From contig JACDBD010000070.1 of the NCBI GenBank assembly GCA_013695115.1, forward strand, positions 1 through 9,797: 9,797 nt of DNA, given 5' to 3'. Both the position numbers and the translations under genes were made by a program. The notes beneath the pieces were generated by a model. That model did not search any database, was not told the origin of the DNA, and worked only from the letters and a program-made list of their open reading frames with translations. Of the stretch, positions 1-6,729 are shown in pieces. This DNA is from Actinomycetota bacterium. GTDB taxonomy: Bacteria; Actinomycetota; Acidimicrobiia; IMCC26256; JACDBD01. Position 1 is the stretch's first letter; each line of letters starts with the position of its first letter.

Positions 1-46
1 CCTGAAGGCCTACTGGGATATGAGCCGGGCCCGCCCGGGCACTTGA
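1..46 (+). CDS. 3' end of an unidentified gene (partial)
   Basis: The frame starting at base 2 reads LKAYWDMSRARPGT and stops at TGA 44-46. Twelve of the 14 visible codons end in G or C, as expected for coding DNA in this genome. A second frame is also open, from base 1 to a TGA at 94-96, but its third positions are much less GC-biased, so I prefer the frame-2 reading. Only about 14 residues are visible and the family cannot be recognised. The gene lies upstream of the 221-residue gene in the same orientation, with 57 bases between them. Confidence 0.45.
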   Translation, partial: LKAYWDMSRARPGT

Positions 47-58
47 CCGGGCGGTCAA
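43..58. promoter_or_regulatory. Palindrome TTGACCGGGCGGTCAA, candidate TetR-type operator
   Basis: Two 7-base arms, TTGACCG and CGGTCAA, are perfect reverse complements around a GG centre. The ACCG-N2-CGGT core resembles operators of TetR-family regulators, many of which control fatty-acid genes; that link is general family knowledge. The palindrome overlaps the stop codon of the upstream gene and ends 45 bases before the start of the 221-residue gene. The first arm, TTGACC, also resembles a -35 hexamer, but I see no convincing -10 at the right distance. A two-base centre argues against an RNA hairpin. A chance palindrome in GC-rich DNA is possible. Confidence 0.4.
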
Positions 59-103
59 CTCGACTGGCCGACCACCGAGCGCGTCGGCAAGAATGATGCG
101 GCG

Positions 104-769
104 ATGCGCGTCGAGTCCCGTGATTCCGTCTCGCTGAAACCGGCCGAGCTCGACGAGCTCGGCCAGCTCCTAACCGCCCTCGGGCTACCGCTGGCCGAGG
201 AACGCCTCGACGAGCACGTGGAGCAGTTCCCCCTGATCGCGGTGGCGAGCGCCGACGACGAGCTCCACGGGTTCCTGTTCGGCTCGCTCGAGCGCATCGG
301 CGGCACCCCCTGCATCCTGTGGGGGCTGGGCGGCATCCGGCGGGGCAAGCAGGCCCGGGGCCACCTCGACGGCCTGGTCGGCGAGCTCTACCGCCGGGCG
401 GCCATCTCGTTCCCCGACGAGGACGTGCTGGTGGCGGGCCGGTTCGCCCACCCCGCGTCGTACGCCCTGCTCGCGGCCCTCGATGACGTGTGCCCCCGCC
501 CCAAGTACGCCCCGACGGGCGAGGAGCGGGCCTGGGGGCGACGCCTGGCCCGCCGCTTCGGCTGCGACGCCCGCTACGACGATCGCAAGTTCCGCCTGAA
601 GGCCAACGGCGCCTCCGAGCCCGTGCTCGACGCCCGCTCGGTCAAGGCCGGCGGCAAGGCGGCCACCGACCTGATCGGCACGGTCAAGCCCGAGAAGGGC
701 GAAGCTGTCATCGCCTTCGGCTGGGCCATGGCCGAGGCCCTCGCCGACGGCCTCGTCACCCGCAAGTAA
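104..769 (+). CDS. GNAT-like hypothetical protein, 221 aa
   Basis: The product is a soluble protein without signal peptide or membrane segments. The first 120 residues resemble a GNAT acyltransferase fold: two N-terminal helices, then strands at PLIAVASA and at ELHGFLFGSLERIGG, then GIRRGKQARGHLDGLVGELY (about 83-102), where GNAT proteins carry the pantetheine-binding R/Q-x-x-G-x-G/A loop and following helix. A strand at DVLVAGRF and a helix at SYALLAALD follow, as in GNATs. The exact acetyl-CoA motif is degenerate, so activity is uncertain. The last 100 residues (charged, with KPEKGEAVIAFGWAMAEAL near the end) match nothing I recognise. ATG 104 is the only usable start: no in-frame ATG or GTG lies between it and the TGA at 44-46. 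No Shine-Dalgarno precedes it, so it may be leaderless. The gene is followed by the intergenic inverted repeat. Confidence 0.7.
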   Translation: MRVESRDSVSLKPAELDELGQLLTALGLPLAEERLDEHVEQFPLIAVASADDELHGFLFGSLERIGGTPCILWGLGGIRRGKQARGHLDGLVGELYRRAAISFPDEDVLVAGRFAHPASYALLAALDDVCPRPKYAPTGEERAWGRRLARRFGCDARYDDRKFRLKANGASEPVLDARSVKAGGKAATDLIGTVKPEKGEAVIAFGWAMAEALADGLVTRK

Positions 770-773
770 CCCA

Positions 774-792
774 CTTCTTCCTTCCTTCCTCC
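774..792 (+). repeat. Pyrimidine tract with three TTCC repeats
   Basis: Nineteen consecutive pyrimidines include three tandem TTCC units at 778-789. The tract is complementary to the GAGGAAGG ribosome binding site at 844-851, and the repeated unit offers several pairing registers. It lies just after the stop codon of the 221-residue gene and forms the outer left foot of the long inverted repeat. Confidence 0.75.
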
Positions 793-851
793 GTTCTGGC
801 GCGTGAAACGCGCCGACGTCCAGCGCGTTCCACGCGCCAGAACGAGGAAGG
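784..851 (+). repeat. Long inverted repeat that encloses a ribosome binding site
   Basis: Left arm 784-813 pairs with right arm 823-851: 28 base pairs, one A/C mismatch (806/830) and one bulged C (791 or 792). The 9-base loop (814-822) contains GACGTC. The core left arm is GTTCTGGCGCGTGAAACGCG (793-812). Each arm is itself a small palindrome: GGCGCGT-GAA-ACGCGCC at 798-814 and GCGCGT-TCC-ACGCGC at 823-837. The element can therefore form one long hairpin or two short ones. The right foot contains the ribosome binding site of the DUF559 gene. A T-tract after the stem is absent, so a classical intrinsic terminator is unlikely. A degenerate copy lies at the 3' end of the same gene. Confidence 0.9.
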
Positions 852-852
852 G
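844..852 (+). promoter_or_regulatory. Ribosome binding site GAGGAAGGG inside the hairpin foot
   Basis: GAGGAAGGG is a good Shine-Dalgarno sequence, five bases before ATG 858, and it fixes that start. Bases 844-851 pair fully with the pyrimidine tract upstream, so transcripts that include the left arm should have this site masked. Confidence 0.75.
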
Positions 853-857
853 CTGCG

Positions 858-1832
858 ATGCCAGTCGACGATCTTGTCTGGCGGCTTGCCGAATCACAGC
901 ATGGAGCCGCGTCGCGCGAGCAGGCGAGAGGACTCGGGGTGAGCCGTGCCGGCTTGACCCGTCGTTTGCGGAGAGGCCAGTGGAGGGCCGTGACGCCGAG
1001 AGTCCTCCTGGTGCATGGCAGTCCGAACACGGAGTTGCAAGCCGCGATGGTTGCCGCGCTCGATGCCGGCCCAGGGGCAGTTCTTTCGCACCACTCGGCA
1101 GCAGCCCTCTGGGAGCTACCCGGCTTCCACCTCCTCGACCTCCACGTCACCCGACCTCGTGACGGTTCGCGCCGGCCGAGCTCCTTGTCGGTTCTCCATG
1201 TGTGCCGAATCCTTCGTGGCCACCACGTAACCGTGCACGACGGGATCCCGGTCACCACTCCGGCCCGGACCATCTTCGATCTCGCCGCGGTTGTTCACCC
1301 GTACCGCGTGAAGCGCACGCTGGATGCCGCGTGGTCGAAGCATCTGCTCGATGGGATCCGCATGGCGGCGATACTCGACGATCTCGGCAAGCGCGGTCGG
1401 ACGGGCACGACGGTGATGAGAGAACTGCTCGCGGAGCGCGGTCCCGACTACATCCCGCCTGACAGCGGCCTCGAGGGTCGCTTCCGCGACATCCTCATCT
1501 GTGACGGACAGCGTCCGATGGTGCGCCAGATCGACGTCGGAGGCGAAAGCTGGCTGGGGCGGATCGACTTCTACGATCGCGAGGCGCGCTTGATCGTGCA
1601 GATCGACAGTGAACGCTTCCACTCGGCGCTGATCGACAAGGAAGCCGATGACCACCAGACCGCCGAGCTCGAGGCTGCTGGCTTCGAGGTCCTCCGCTTC
1701 ACGGACTTCCAGATCTGGTATCGCGCCGACGAAGTCTGCGCAGCTGTAAGGGCCGGGCGCCAGAAGAGAAGGCGAACTGGTGGCGATAACGCGCTGCATC
1801 CCGGCACGTTTCCCGCGCCAGAACGGGGTTAG
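858..1832 (+). CDS. AbiEi-like winged-helix protein with DUF559 (Vsr-like) nuclease domain, 324 aa
   Basis: The N-terminus (about 3-52, [20 protein letters not shown] and following) is the helix-turn-helix typical of AbiEi-type antitoxin proteins. The middle (about 60-140) has the family pattern [17 protein letters not shown] and [13 protein letters not shown]. The C-terminal part (about 203-297) is a DUF559/Vsr-like PD-(D/E)XK nuclease fold: E206, D237 in [14 protein letters not shown] (247-255), then [16 protein letters not shown]. Such proteins occur in many solo copies in actinobacterial genomes; their role is unproven. No AbiEii nucleotidyltransferase toxin is adjacent. The usual acidic residue before IDG is Q248 here, so cleavage activity is doubtful. 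Residues from about 300 onward ([15 protein letters not shown] and following) are encoded by repeat-like DNA. Hand counts gave 65% GC in 1081-1140 and in 1621-1680, against 78% in 5041-5100, which hints at transfer. The stop overlaps the opposing gene's stop by four bases. Confidence 0.85.
   Translation: MPVDDLVWRLAESQHGAASREQARGLGVSRAGLTRRLRRGQWRAVTPRVLLVHGSPNTELQAAMVAALDAGPGAVLSHHSAAALWELPGFHLLDLHVTRPRDGSRRPSSLSVLHVCRILRGHHVTVHDGIPVTTPARTIFDLAAVVHPYRVKRTLDAAWSKHLLDGIRMAAILDDLGKRGRTGTTVMRELLAERGPDYIPPDSGLEGRFRDILICDGQRPMVRQIDVGGESWLGRIDFYDREARLIVQIDSERFHSALIDKEADDHQTAELEAAGFEVLRFTDFQIWYRADEVCAAVRAGRQKRRRTGGDNALHPGTFPAPERG
1757..1772 (+). repeat. Partial copy of the inverted-repeat right arm
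   Basis: GCGCCAGAAGAGAAGG matches 834-851 (GCGCCAGAACGAGGAAGG) with two single-base deletions. It lies in the last codons of the DUF559 gene, just before the second inverted-repeat copy. It is short, so it could be coincidence, but its position beside another copy supports common origin. Confidence 0.45.
1773..1828 (+). repeat. Degenerate second copy of the inverted repeat
   Basis: The right part CGTTTCCCGCGCCAGAACG (1807-1825) matches the reverse complement of the first repeat's left arm at 18 of 19 bases, and matches the first repeat's right arm at 17 of 19. The left part GAACTGGTGGCGATAACGCG (1774-1793) matches GTTCTGGCGCGTGAAACGCG at 12 of 20. Both copies have 20-base arms around 11 bases, 51 in total, in the same orientation. 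This copy lies inside the 3' end of the DUF559 coding region and reaches its stop codon. Its arms no longer pair well (about 14 of 21 positions). Confidence 0.65.
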
Positions 1833-3874
1833 GACGTGCGGCGGGCGGCGAGGGCTTCGTCGAGTTGGGTGCGGAGAGCGGTTGGGTCGGTGACGGGCTG
1901 CTTGCAGCTGAAGCGCTCGCAGACGTAGGCGGTGGCGCGGCCCTCGACGAGCGGGCGGGCGGCGAGCAGGGGAGTCACGTCGGCGCCGGTGTCGGGCGGG
2001 GCGCTGACCGCGACGGCTGCCGGCAGCAGGCGGCCGAACACCTCCCGGCGCAGGTCGGGTGCATCACCCACGATCGCCACCTCGAGCGGCGTGGTGACCG
2101 CCCGCTCCAGCGCGCCCAGCAGGTATGCGAACGCGGTCGGGTGCTCGCCCATGACCGGCGCGAGCGCACCGAGTACCTCGAGCGCGGCGCTCTCGTAGCG
2201 GGACTCCCCGGTGAGCGCGGCCAGCCGCAGCAGCCCGTTGGCGGCGAGCGAGTTCTCGGCCGGGGTGGCGTTGTCCTGCCAGTCCTTGGGCCGCACGATG
2301 AGGACCTCGGCGTCGTTGCCGGTGGTGAAGAACCCGCCCTCGGCGTCGTCGTGGAAGAGCCGCAGCAGGTCGTCGGCTATCGCTCGGGCCTCCGCCAGCC
2401 ACGCGACGTCGTCGACCTCGGCCATCGTCACCAATGCCTCGAGCAGCGCGGCGTAGTCCTCGGCGTACGCCAGATGCCGGGCCCGGCCTTCCTGCCACGA
2501 CCGCAGCAGCCGGCCCCGCTCGTTCCGCATCTCTTCGAGCAGGAAGCGCGCGTTCGCCCGCGCGACCTCCAGCCAGTCGTCACGTTCGAGCGCCGCCGCC
2601 GTTTCGGCTAGCACCCGTAGGAACAGCGCGTTCCAGGCCAGCAGCACCTTGTCGTCGAGGCCGGGACGGACGCGCTTCTCGCGCGCGGCAAACAGTTTGC
2701 GCACGGCGCGGACCACCGCGGGCGGGGCCTCCGCCGTCCGGTCGACGACGTGGAGAATGTTTCCGCGGTGGCCGGTGTGCGGATCCTCGAAGTTGCCGCC
2801 CGGCGTCACGCCGAAGTAGCGAATCACCTCGGCGGCGTCCTCGCCGCAGATCTCCTCGATCTCCTCCTGGCTCCAGACGTAGAACTTGCCCTCGACGCCC
2901 TCGGAGTCGGCGTCCTCGGCGGAGAAGAACGCGGCCTCGGACCGGTGCGTCAGATCGCGCAGCACGTATCCGATCGTCTCCTCGACGATGCGTCGGTAGC
3001 TCGGCACGCCGGTCACGAGATACGCGTGTAGGTACGCCCCTGCCAGCAGCGCCTGGTCGTACAGCATCTTCTCGAAGTGGGGGACGAGCCAGAACTCGTC
3101 CGTCGAGTACCGGTGGAACCCGCCTCCGACTTGGTCGTACATCCCACCGGCGGCCATCGCATCCAAGGACACCGTCACCATCTCGAGCGTCTCGGGCGCC
3201 TGGTTGCGCACGTACGTGCGGAGCAGGAGTTCGAGCGTCATCGCCTGCGGGAACTTGGGTGCGCCCCCGAACCCACCGAAACGCGGGTCGAACTGGGAGC
3301 GGGTCCCTTCGTGGGCCCGCGCCAGCACCTCGCTCGAGAGACCGTCACCACCCTCGCCACCTCCGCCGGCAAGGCCACCGCTGCGGCCGAGCAGCTCGTG
3401 GAGCTTGCCCGCCTGCTCGTCGAGGGTGTCGCGCCGGTTGCGCCAGGCGTCGTCGATCGCCTCCATCAGCCGCAGGAAGCCGAGCGTGCCGGGCCGGTCG
3501 TCCTTGGGAAAGTATGTCCCGCCGAAGAACGGCCGGCCGTCGGGGGCGAGGAACACGGTCATCGGCCAACCGCCGTGACCGGTCATGGCCTGCACCGCCT
3601 GCATGTAGATGCTGTCGACGTCGGGACGCTCCTCTCGGTCGACCTTGACGTTCACGAACAGGCGGTTCATGACCTCGGCGACGTCGGGGTCCTCGAACGA
3701 CTCGTGCGCCATCACGTGGCACCAGTGACACGCCGAGTAGCCGACTGACAGCAGGACGGGCTTGTCATCCTTCTTGGCGCGGGCGAACGCCTCCTCGCCC
3801 CACGGGTACCAGTCGACGGGGTTGTCGGCGTGCTGGCGGAGGTACGGGCTCGTCTCGGCGGCGAGACGGTTCAC
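1829..3874 (-). CDS. Thioredoxin-fold DUF255 protein (YyaL/SSP411 family), 681 aa
   Basis: The N-terminal domain (about 1-160) is a thioredoxin-like DUF255 domain. It has the family signature [17 protein letters not shown] (9-25), a CHWC redox pair (C49, C52) in [15 protein letters not shown], and the cis-proline segment [13 protein letters not shown] (101-113). The rest is an alpha/alpha-barrel of the six-hairpin glycosidase-like type, with the conserved [11 protein letters not shown] (265-275) and EDADSEG (320-326). A Gly-rich linker ([14 protein letters not shown], 166-179) joins the parts. Length is normal for the family. No signal peptide is present, so it should be cytoplasmic. The biochemical role of this widespread family is not established; N-acylglucosamine 2-epimerase-like or cellobiose-epimerase annotations are based only on the fold. 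GTG 3874 is chosen because it gives the canonical MNRLA-ETSPYL start. It is the last gene of the operon, ten bases after fadD, and its TAA shares bases with the convergent TAG. Confidence 0.93.
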   Translation of the reverse strand: MNRLAAETSPYLRQHADNPVDWYPWGEEAFARAKKDDKPVLLSVGYSACHWCHVMAHESFEDPDVAEVMNRLFVNVKVDREERPDVDSIYMQAVQAMTGHGGWPMTVFLAPDGRPFFGGTYFPKDDRPGTLGFLRLMEAIDDAWRNRRDTLDEQAGKLHELLGRSGGLAGGGGEGGDGLSSEVLARAHEGTRSQFDPRFGGFGGAPKFPQAMTLELLLRTYVRNQAPETLEMVTVSLDAMAAGGMYDQVGGGFHRYSTDEFWLVPHFEKMLYDQALLAGAYLHAYLVTGVPSYRRIVEETIGYVLRDLTHRSEAAFFSAEDADSEGVEGKFYVWSQEEIEEICGEDAAEVIRYFGVTPGGNFEDPHTGHRGNILHVVDRTAEAPPAVVRAVRKLFAAREKRVRPGLDDKVLLAWNALFLRVLAETAAALERDDWLEVARANARFLLEEMRNERGRLLRSWQEGRARHLAYAEDYAALLEALVTMAEVDDVAWLAEARAIADDLLRLFHDDAEGGFFTTGNDAEVLIVRPKDWQDNATPAENSLAANGLLRLAALTGESRYESAALEVLGALAPVMGEHPTAFAYLLGALERAVTTPLEVAIVGDAPDLRREVFGRLLPAAVAVSAPPDTGADVTPLLAARPLVEGRATAYVCERFSCKQPVTDPTALRTQLDEALAARRTS

Positions 3875-3884
3875 GGAGGCGAAC

Positions 3885-5504
3885 CTACCCCCGGGCGGAC
3901 GCGGGGAGGCCGAGACGCTCGACCGCGGTCGCCTTGCCCCAGCGGTAGTCGGGCTTGCCCGACGGTGAGCGCACGATGCTCTCGACTAGCACGACGTCGC
4001 GCGGCGCCTTGTACGCGGCGACGTACTCCCGCGCGTGCTCGTCGAGCTCGTCGAACCCCGGCTCTGCTCCTGGACGCGGCTGTACGAGCGCGACTACCCG
4101 CTCGCCCCAGCGCTCGTCAGGGACGCCCACCACGACCGCGTCGAACACCGCCGGATGGGCCTTGAGGGCGGCCTCGACCTCCTCGGGGTAGACCTTCTCG
4201 CCGCCGGTGTTGATCGATACCGATCCGCGGCCGAGGAGCGTGATGGTGCCGTCGTCCTCGATGCGGGCGTGGTCGCCCGGCACCGACCAGCGCACCCCGT
4301 CGACGACGGGGAAGGTGGCCGCGGTCTTCTCGGCGTCCTTGTAGTAGCCGAGCGGGATCCTCCCCCGGCGAGCGAGCTTGCCGACGACGCCCGGAGGCGC
4401 GGGGAGCAGGTCGTCGTCGAGGACGGTCGTCTGGTCGTTCACCGCGAACCGCGGCGCCGAATGCACGTCACTGCCCGCAACCGTGACCGACTGACCCTGC
4501 CCACCCGACTCCGAGGACCCGTACCCGTCGATGATCAGGCTGCCCGGCAGCTTCTCGGCCAAGCGGAGCTTCACCGTGGGGGAGAGGATCGCGCCGCCCG
4601 AGAGGATGACGGTGCAGCCCGAGACGTCGATGTCCGACGCGCCGTCGTCGAGCGCCTCGACCAACGGACGGGCGAAGGCGTCGCCCACGATGACGAGGAA
4701 GTTGACCTCCTCGCGGGCGATGAGCTTCCACAGCCCCACCGGGTCGAAGTGGCGATCGGGCGAGATGATCACGGTGCCACCGGTGAACAGGGTTTGGAAC
4801 GCCATCCAGTGGGCGGTCCCGTGCATGAACGGGCAGGCGGGCAGGCAGCGGGTGCGGCCGTCGCGCGCCCGGTCGGCGATCTCCTCGGGCTGTTTGATCT
4901 CGTTGCCGATGCCGCCACCGCCGAAGGCCCCGAAGAAGATGTCCTCGGCACGCCACATGACGCCCTTGGGCATCCCCGTCGTGCCGCCGGTGTAGAGGAT
5001 GTAGAGGTCGTCGCTCGTCCGCGGGGGGAAGTCTCGCTCCGGGGACGCATCCGCCAGCGCGGCCTCGTACTCGACCGCGCCGAGAGCGCCGAGGTCGGCG
5101 CCGCTGTCGTCATCGACCGCCACGAAGGTGCCGAGGAGGGGCAGCTGCGGCATCACCGCCGCGAGCTTGGGCGCGAACTCACGGTGGAAGGTGACGGCCT
5201 TGGCATCGGCGTCGTCGAGCAGGTAGCGGAGCTCCTCCTCGACGTAGCGGTAGTTCACGTTGACGGGGACGGCGCGCAGCTTGAACGCCGCCAGCATCGC
5301 CTCGAGGTACTCGGTGCCGTTGTAGAGGTAGAGAGCGACGTGGTCGCCGGGACCCACGCCGCTCGACTGCAGATGGTGGGCGAGACGGTTGATGCGCTCC
5401 TCGGCGGCGGCGAAGCTCAGCCGGCGATCGCCGCACACGAGCGCCTCGCGGTCGGGGACCGTGTCGACGACCTTCTCCCACAGGTCAGCCAGGTTGTATT
5501 GCAT
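3885..5504 (-). CDS. fadD: FadD19-like acyl-CoA synthetase, 539 aa
   Basis: This ATP-dependent acyl-CoA ligase of the adenylate-forming superfamily converts a carboxylic acid to an acyl-AMP and then to an acyl-CoA thioester in the cytoplasm. Visible core motifs are the phosphate-binding loop [12 protein letters not shown] (171-182), GYGSSESG (327-334), the ribose-contacting D411 in [11 protein letters not shown], the hinge and C-terminal signature [20 protein letters not shown] (425-444), and the catalytic lysine K517 in [12 protein letters not shown] 5504 gives the normal family length. The tract [19 protein letters not shown], the stretch [12 protein letters not shown] and the [19 protein letters not shown] region closely resemble mycobacterial FadD19/FadD17, which activate steroid side-chain or branched acids. 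That substrate is an inference from remembered sequence, not shown here. It starts 15 bases after the secernin gene's stop; an AGGA lies ten bases before ATG. Confidence 0.94.
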   Translation of the reverse strand: MQYNLADLWEKVVDTVPDREALVCGDRRLSFAAAEERINRLAHHLQSSGVGPGDHVALYLYNGTEYLEAMLAAFKLRAVPVNVNYRYVEEELRYLLDDADAKAVTFHREFAPKLAAVMPQLPLLGTFVAVDDDSGADLGALGAVEYEAALADASPERDFPPRTSDDLYILYTGGTTGMPKGVMWRAEDIFFGAFGGGGIGNEIKQPEEIADRARDGRTRCLPACPFMHGTAHWMAFQTLFTGGTVIISPDRHFDPVGLWKLIAREEVNFLVIVGDAFARPLVEALDDGASDIDVSGCTVILSGGAILSPTVKLRLAEKLPGSLIIDGYGSSESGGQGQSVTVAGSDVHSAPRFAVNDQTTVLDDDLLPAPPGVVGKLARRGRIPLGYYKDAEKTAATFPVVDGVRWSVPGDHARIEDDGTITLLGRGSVSINTGGEKVYPEEVEAALKAHPAVFDAVVVGVPDERWGERVVALVQPRPGAEPGFDELDEHAREYVAAYKAPRDVVLVESIVRSPSGKPDYRWGKATAVERLGLPASARG

Positions 5505-5519
5505 GTGCTCGCGGTCCTA

Positions 5520-6710
5520 TCACACACTCAGCTTCTCGAGCGCGGGCTCGAGTCGATCCCAGGCGGATGCGACGAAGGCCTCTCGCGACGACGGGTCGCC
5601 GGCGACGGCATCCGCGTGTTCCCACAACTCCGACTCGAGCGGCCCGAGGATCGACCGGATCTCGGCCAACTCGTCGTCACCGCGCTCGCCCTCGACGCGA
5701 TCGCGCAGCGCGGCGAAGCGAGACCATGTTGCCGCATCCCCGAGCCCGGGAGGCACGCCGGTCGGTGGGAACGTAGGCACGTAGATGCTGGCGCACGGGC
5801 TGCCGAGCGCGATCCAAGCCCGCAGGGGCGTGCCGTCGTCCTCCGGCAGCTCGGCCACCATCGACGCGTTCGTCACCTGGTAGTCGCGCACGTGCATACA
5901 GACGGTGACGCCCGTCCAGTCGTCATGGACGTCGGTCGGCGGCGGTGAGACATCGCTCGGATCGCCACCGGGCGCGCCCCACGGTCGGTCACCGTGGTGG
6001 CGGAGGGTGGCGACGACGTCGGCGGGTGTCAACGCAGCCGCGCCGGTCGCGACGCACCGCCGGGTCGCGGCGAGGCGGTGGTCGGCGATCCCGGTGGGGG
6101 CGCCCGGGTCGCGCCACTCATCGAAGTCGGTCCCCGGCGCGACATCACTCGACGCCCGGGTCCAATCCGCGCCCAACGTGATGCGGTTGGAGATGGCCGC
6201 GCCGTCCTCGACCTGCCGGGCCCCCCAGGTCCGGGCGCTGGTCTCGAGCACCCACGCGCTCGTCGGATCGGCCACCAGGAACGAGGAGAAGTAGGGCTCG
6301 TCGTGGTCGGCCTCGCCGCTGCCGCCCTGGCCGTGCCGCTCCAGGAGCTCCGTCATGTGTGCGAGTGCCTCGTCGGCGCTCCGACCGCGCTCGAGGCCGA
6401 GGCGGACCAGATCCATCCCCAGGAGCCCGGGCTCGGCCGCGTGCGGATCGTCGACCGTGTACAGCTTCTCGTTGCCGATCGCGACGCGGTGCTCGTTGAT
6501 CCCGTGCTCGAGCCCCCACATCCACGTCGGCCGCGAGCCCAGCAGTCGCGCCGCGCCGGCGTCTCCGAGATCGAGATGGGTGGTGCGCAACCGGCCGCCG
6601 CCGGCCCGCCCCCGATGCACCTCCGCGACCTGTGCCTCAGCCACCGGTCGGTCGGAGTTCTTCCCGAACAGCGTCCGGCCGGCGCCGATCGCGCACAGCG
6701 TGTCGCACAC
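5520..6710 (-). CDS. Secernin-like peptidase C69 family Ntn hydrolase, 396 aa
   Basis: Secernin and C69 dipeptidase proteins are N-terminal-nucleophile hydrolases whose catalytic cysteine becomes the first residue after removal of Met. Here Cys2 follows the start directly (MCDTLCAIG), which fixes GTG 6710. Family motifs are FGKNSDRP (15-22), SRPTWMWGLEHGINEH (59-74), GNEK (79-82), GMDLVRLGLERG (98-109), WVLETSARTW (153-162) and ISNRI (173-177). Length is close to secernins (about 400 residues). No secretion signal is present, so the protein is probably cytoplasmic. The physiological substrate is unknown; peptidase or amide hydrolase activity is inferred from the family. No Shine-Dalgarno is visible in the 19 bases after the dehydrogenase gene, so translation may be coupled. 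The residues downstream are less conserved to my eye, but no break in the frame is seen. Confidence 0.88.
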   Translation of the reverse strand: MCDTLCAIGAGRTLFGKNSDRPVAEAQVAEVHRGRAGGGRLRTTHLDLGDAGAARLLGSRPTWMWGLEHGINEHRVAIGNEKLYTVDDPHAAEPGLLGMDLVRLGLERGRSADEALAHMTELLERHGQGGSGEADHDEPYFSSFLVADPTSAWVLETSARTWGARQVEDGAAISNRITLGADWTRASSDVAPGTDFDEWRDPGAPTGIADHRLAATRRCVATGAAALTPADVVATLRHHGDRPWGAPGGDPSDVSPPPTDVHDDWTGVTVCMHVRDYQVTNASMVAELPEDDGTPLRAWIALGSPCASIYVPTFPPTGVPPGLGDAATWSRFAALRDRVEGERGDDELAEIRSILGPLESELWEHADAVAGDPSSREAFVASAWDRLEPALEKLSV

Positions 6711-6729
6711 GCCGGTCAGCGTATTCGGG

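Noticed and set aside
784..851. The long inverted repeat as an intrinsic terminator of the 221-residue gene
   Set aside because: No T-tract follows the stem on the + strand; the right foot is purine-rich and contains a ribosome binding site. A terminating role is not excluded but is not supported.
858..1832. The AbiEi-like gene as half of a two-gene AbiE toxin-antitoxin system
   Set aside because: No AbiEii nucleotidyltransferase gene is adjacent: the next gene is convergent DUF255 and the previous one is GNAT-like.
2434..3648. A 404-codon + strand frame opposite the DUF255 gene
   Set aside because: It is extremely Arg-, Pro- and Ser-rich low-complexity sequence opposite a well-conserved gene, so a frame shadow.
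3770..3790. A stretch resembling the inverted-repeat left arm (TTCTTGGCGCGGGCGAACGC)
   Set aside because: It encodes conserved N-terminal residues of the DUF255 protein on the - strand and lacks a partner arm; chance similarity in GC-rich DNA is more likely.
4035..5948. A 637-codon + strand open frame opposite fadD and the secernin gene
   Set aside because: The opposite strand carries all core acyl-CoA synthetase motifs; this frame is rich in Arg, Val, Asp and Gly with no motif, typical of an antisense shadow.
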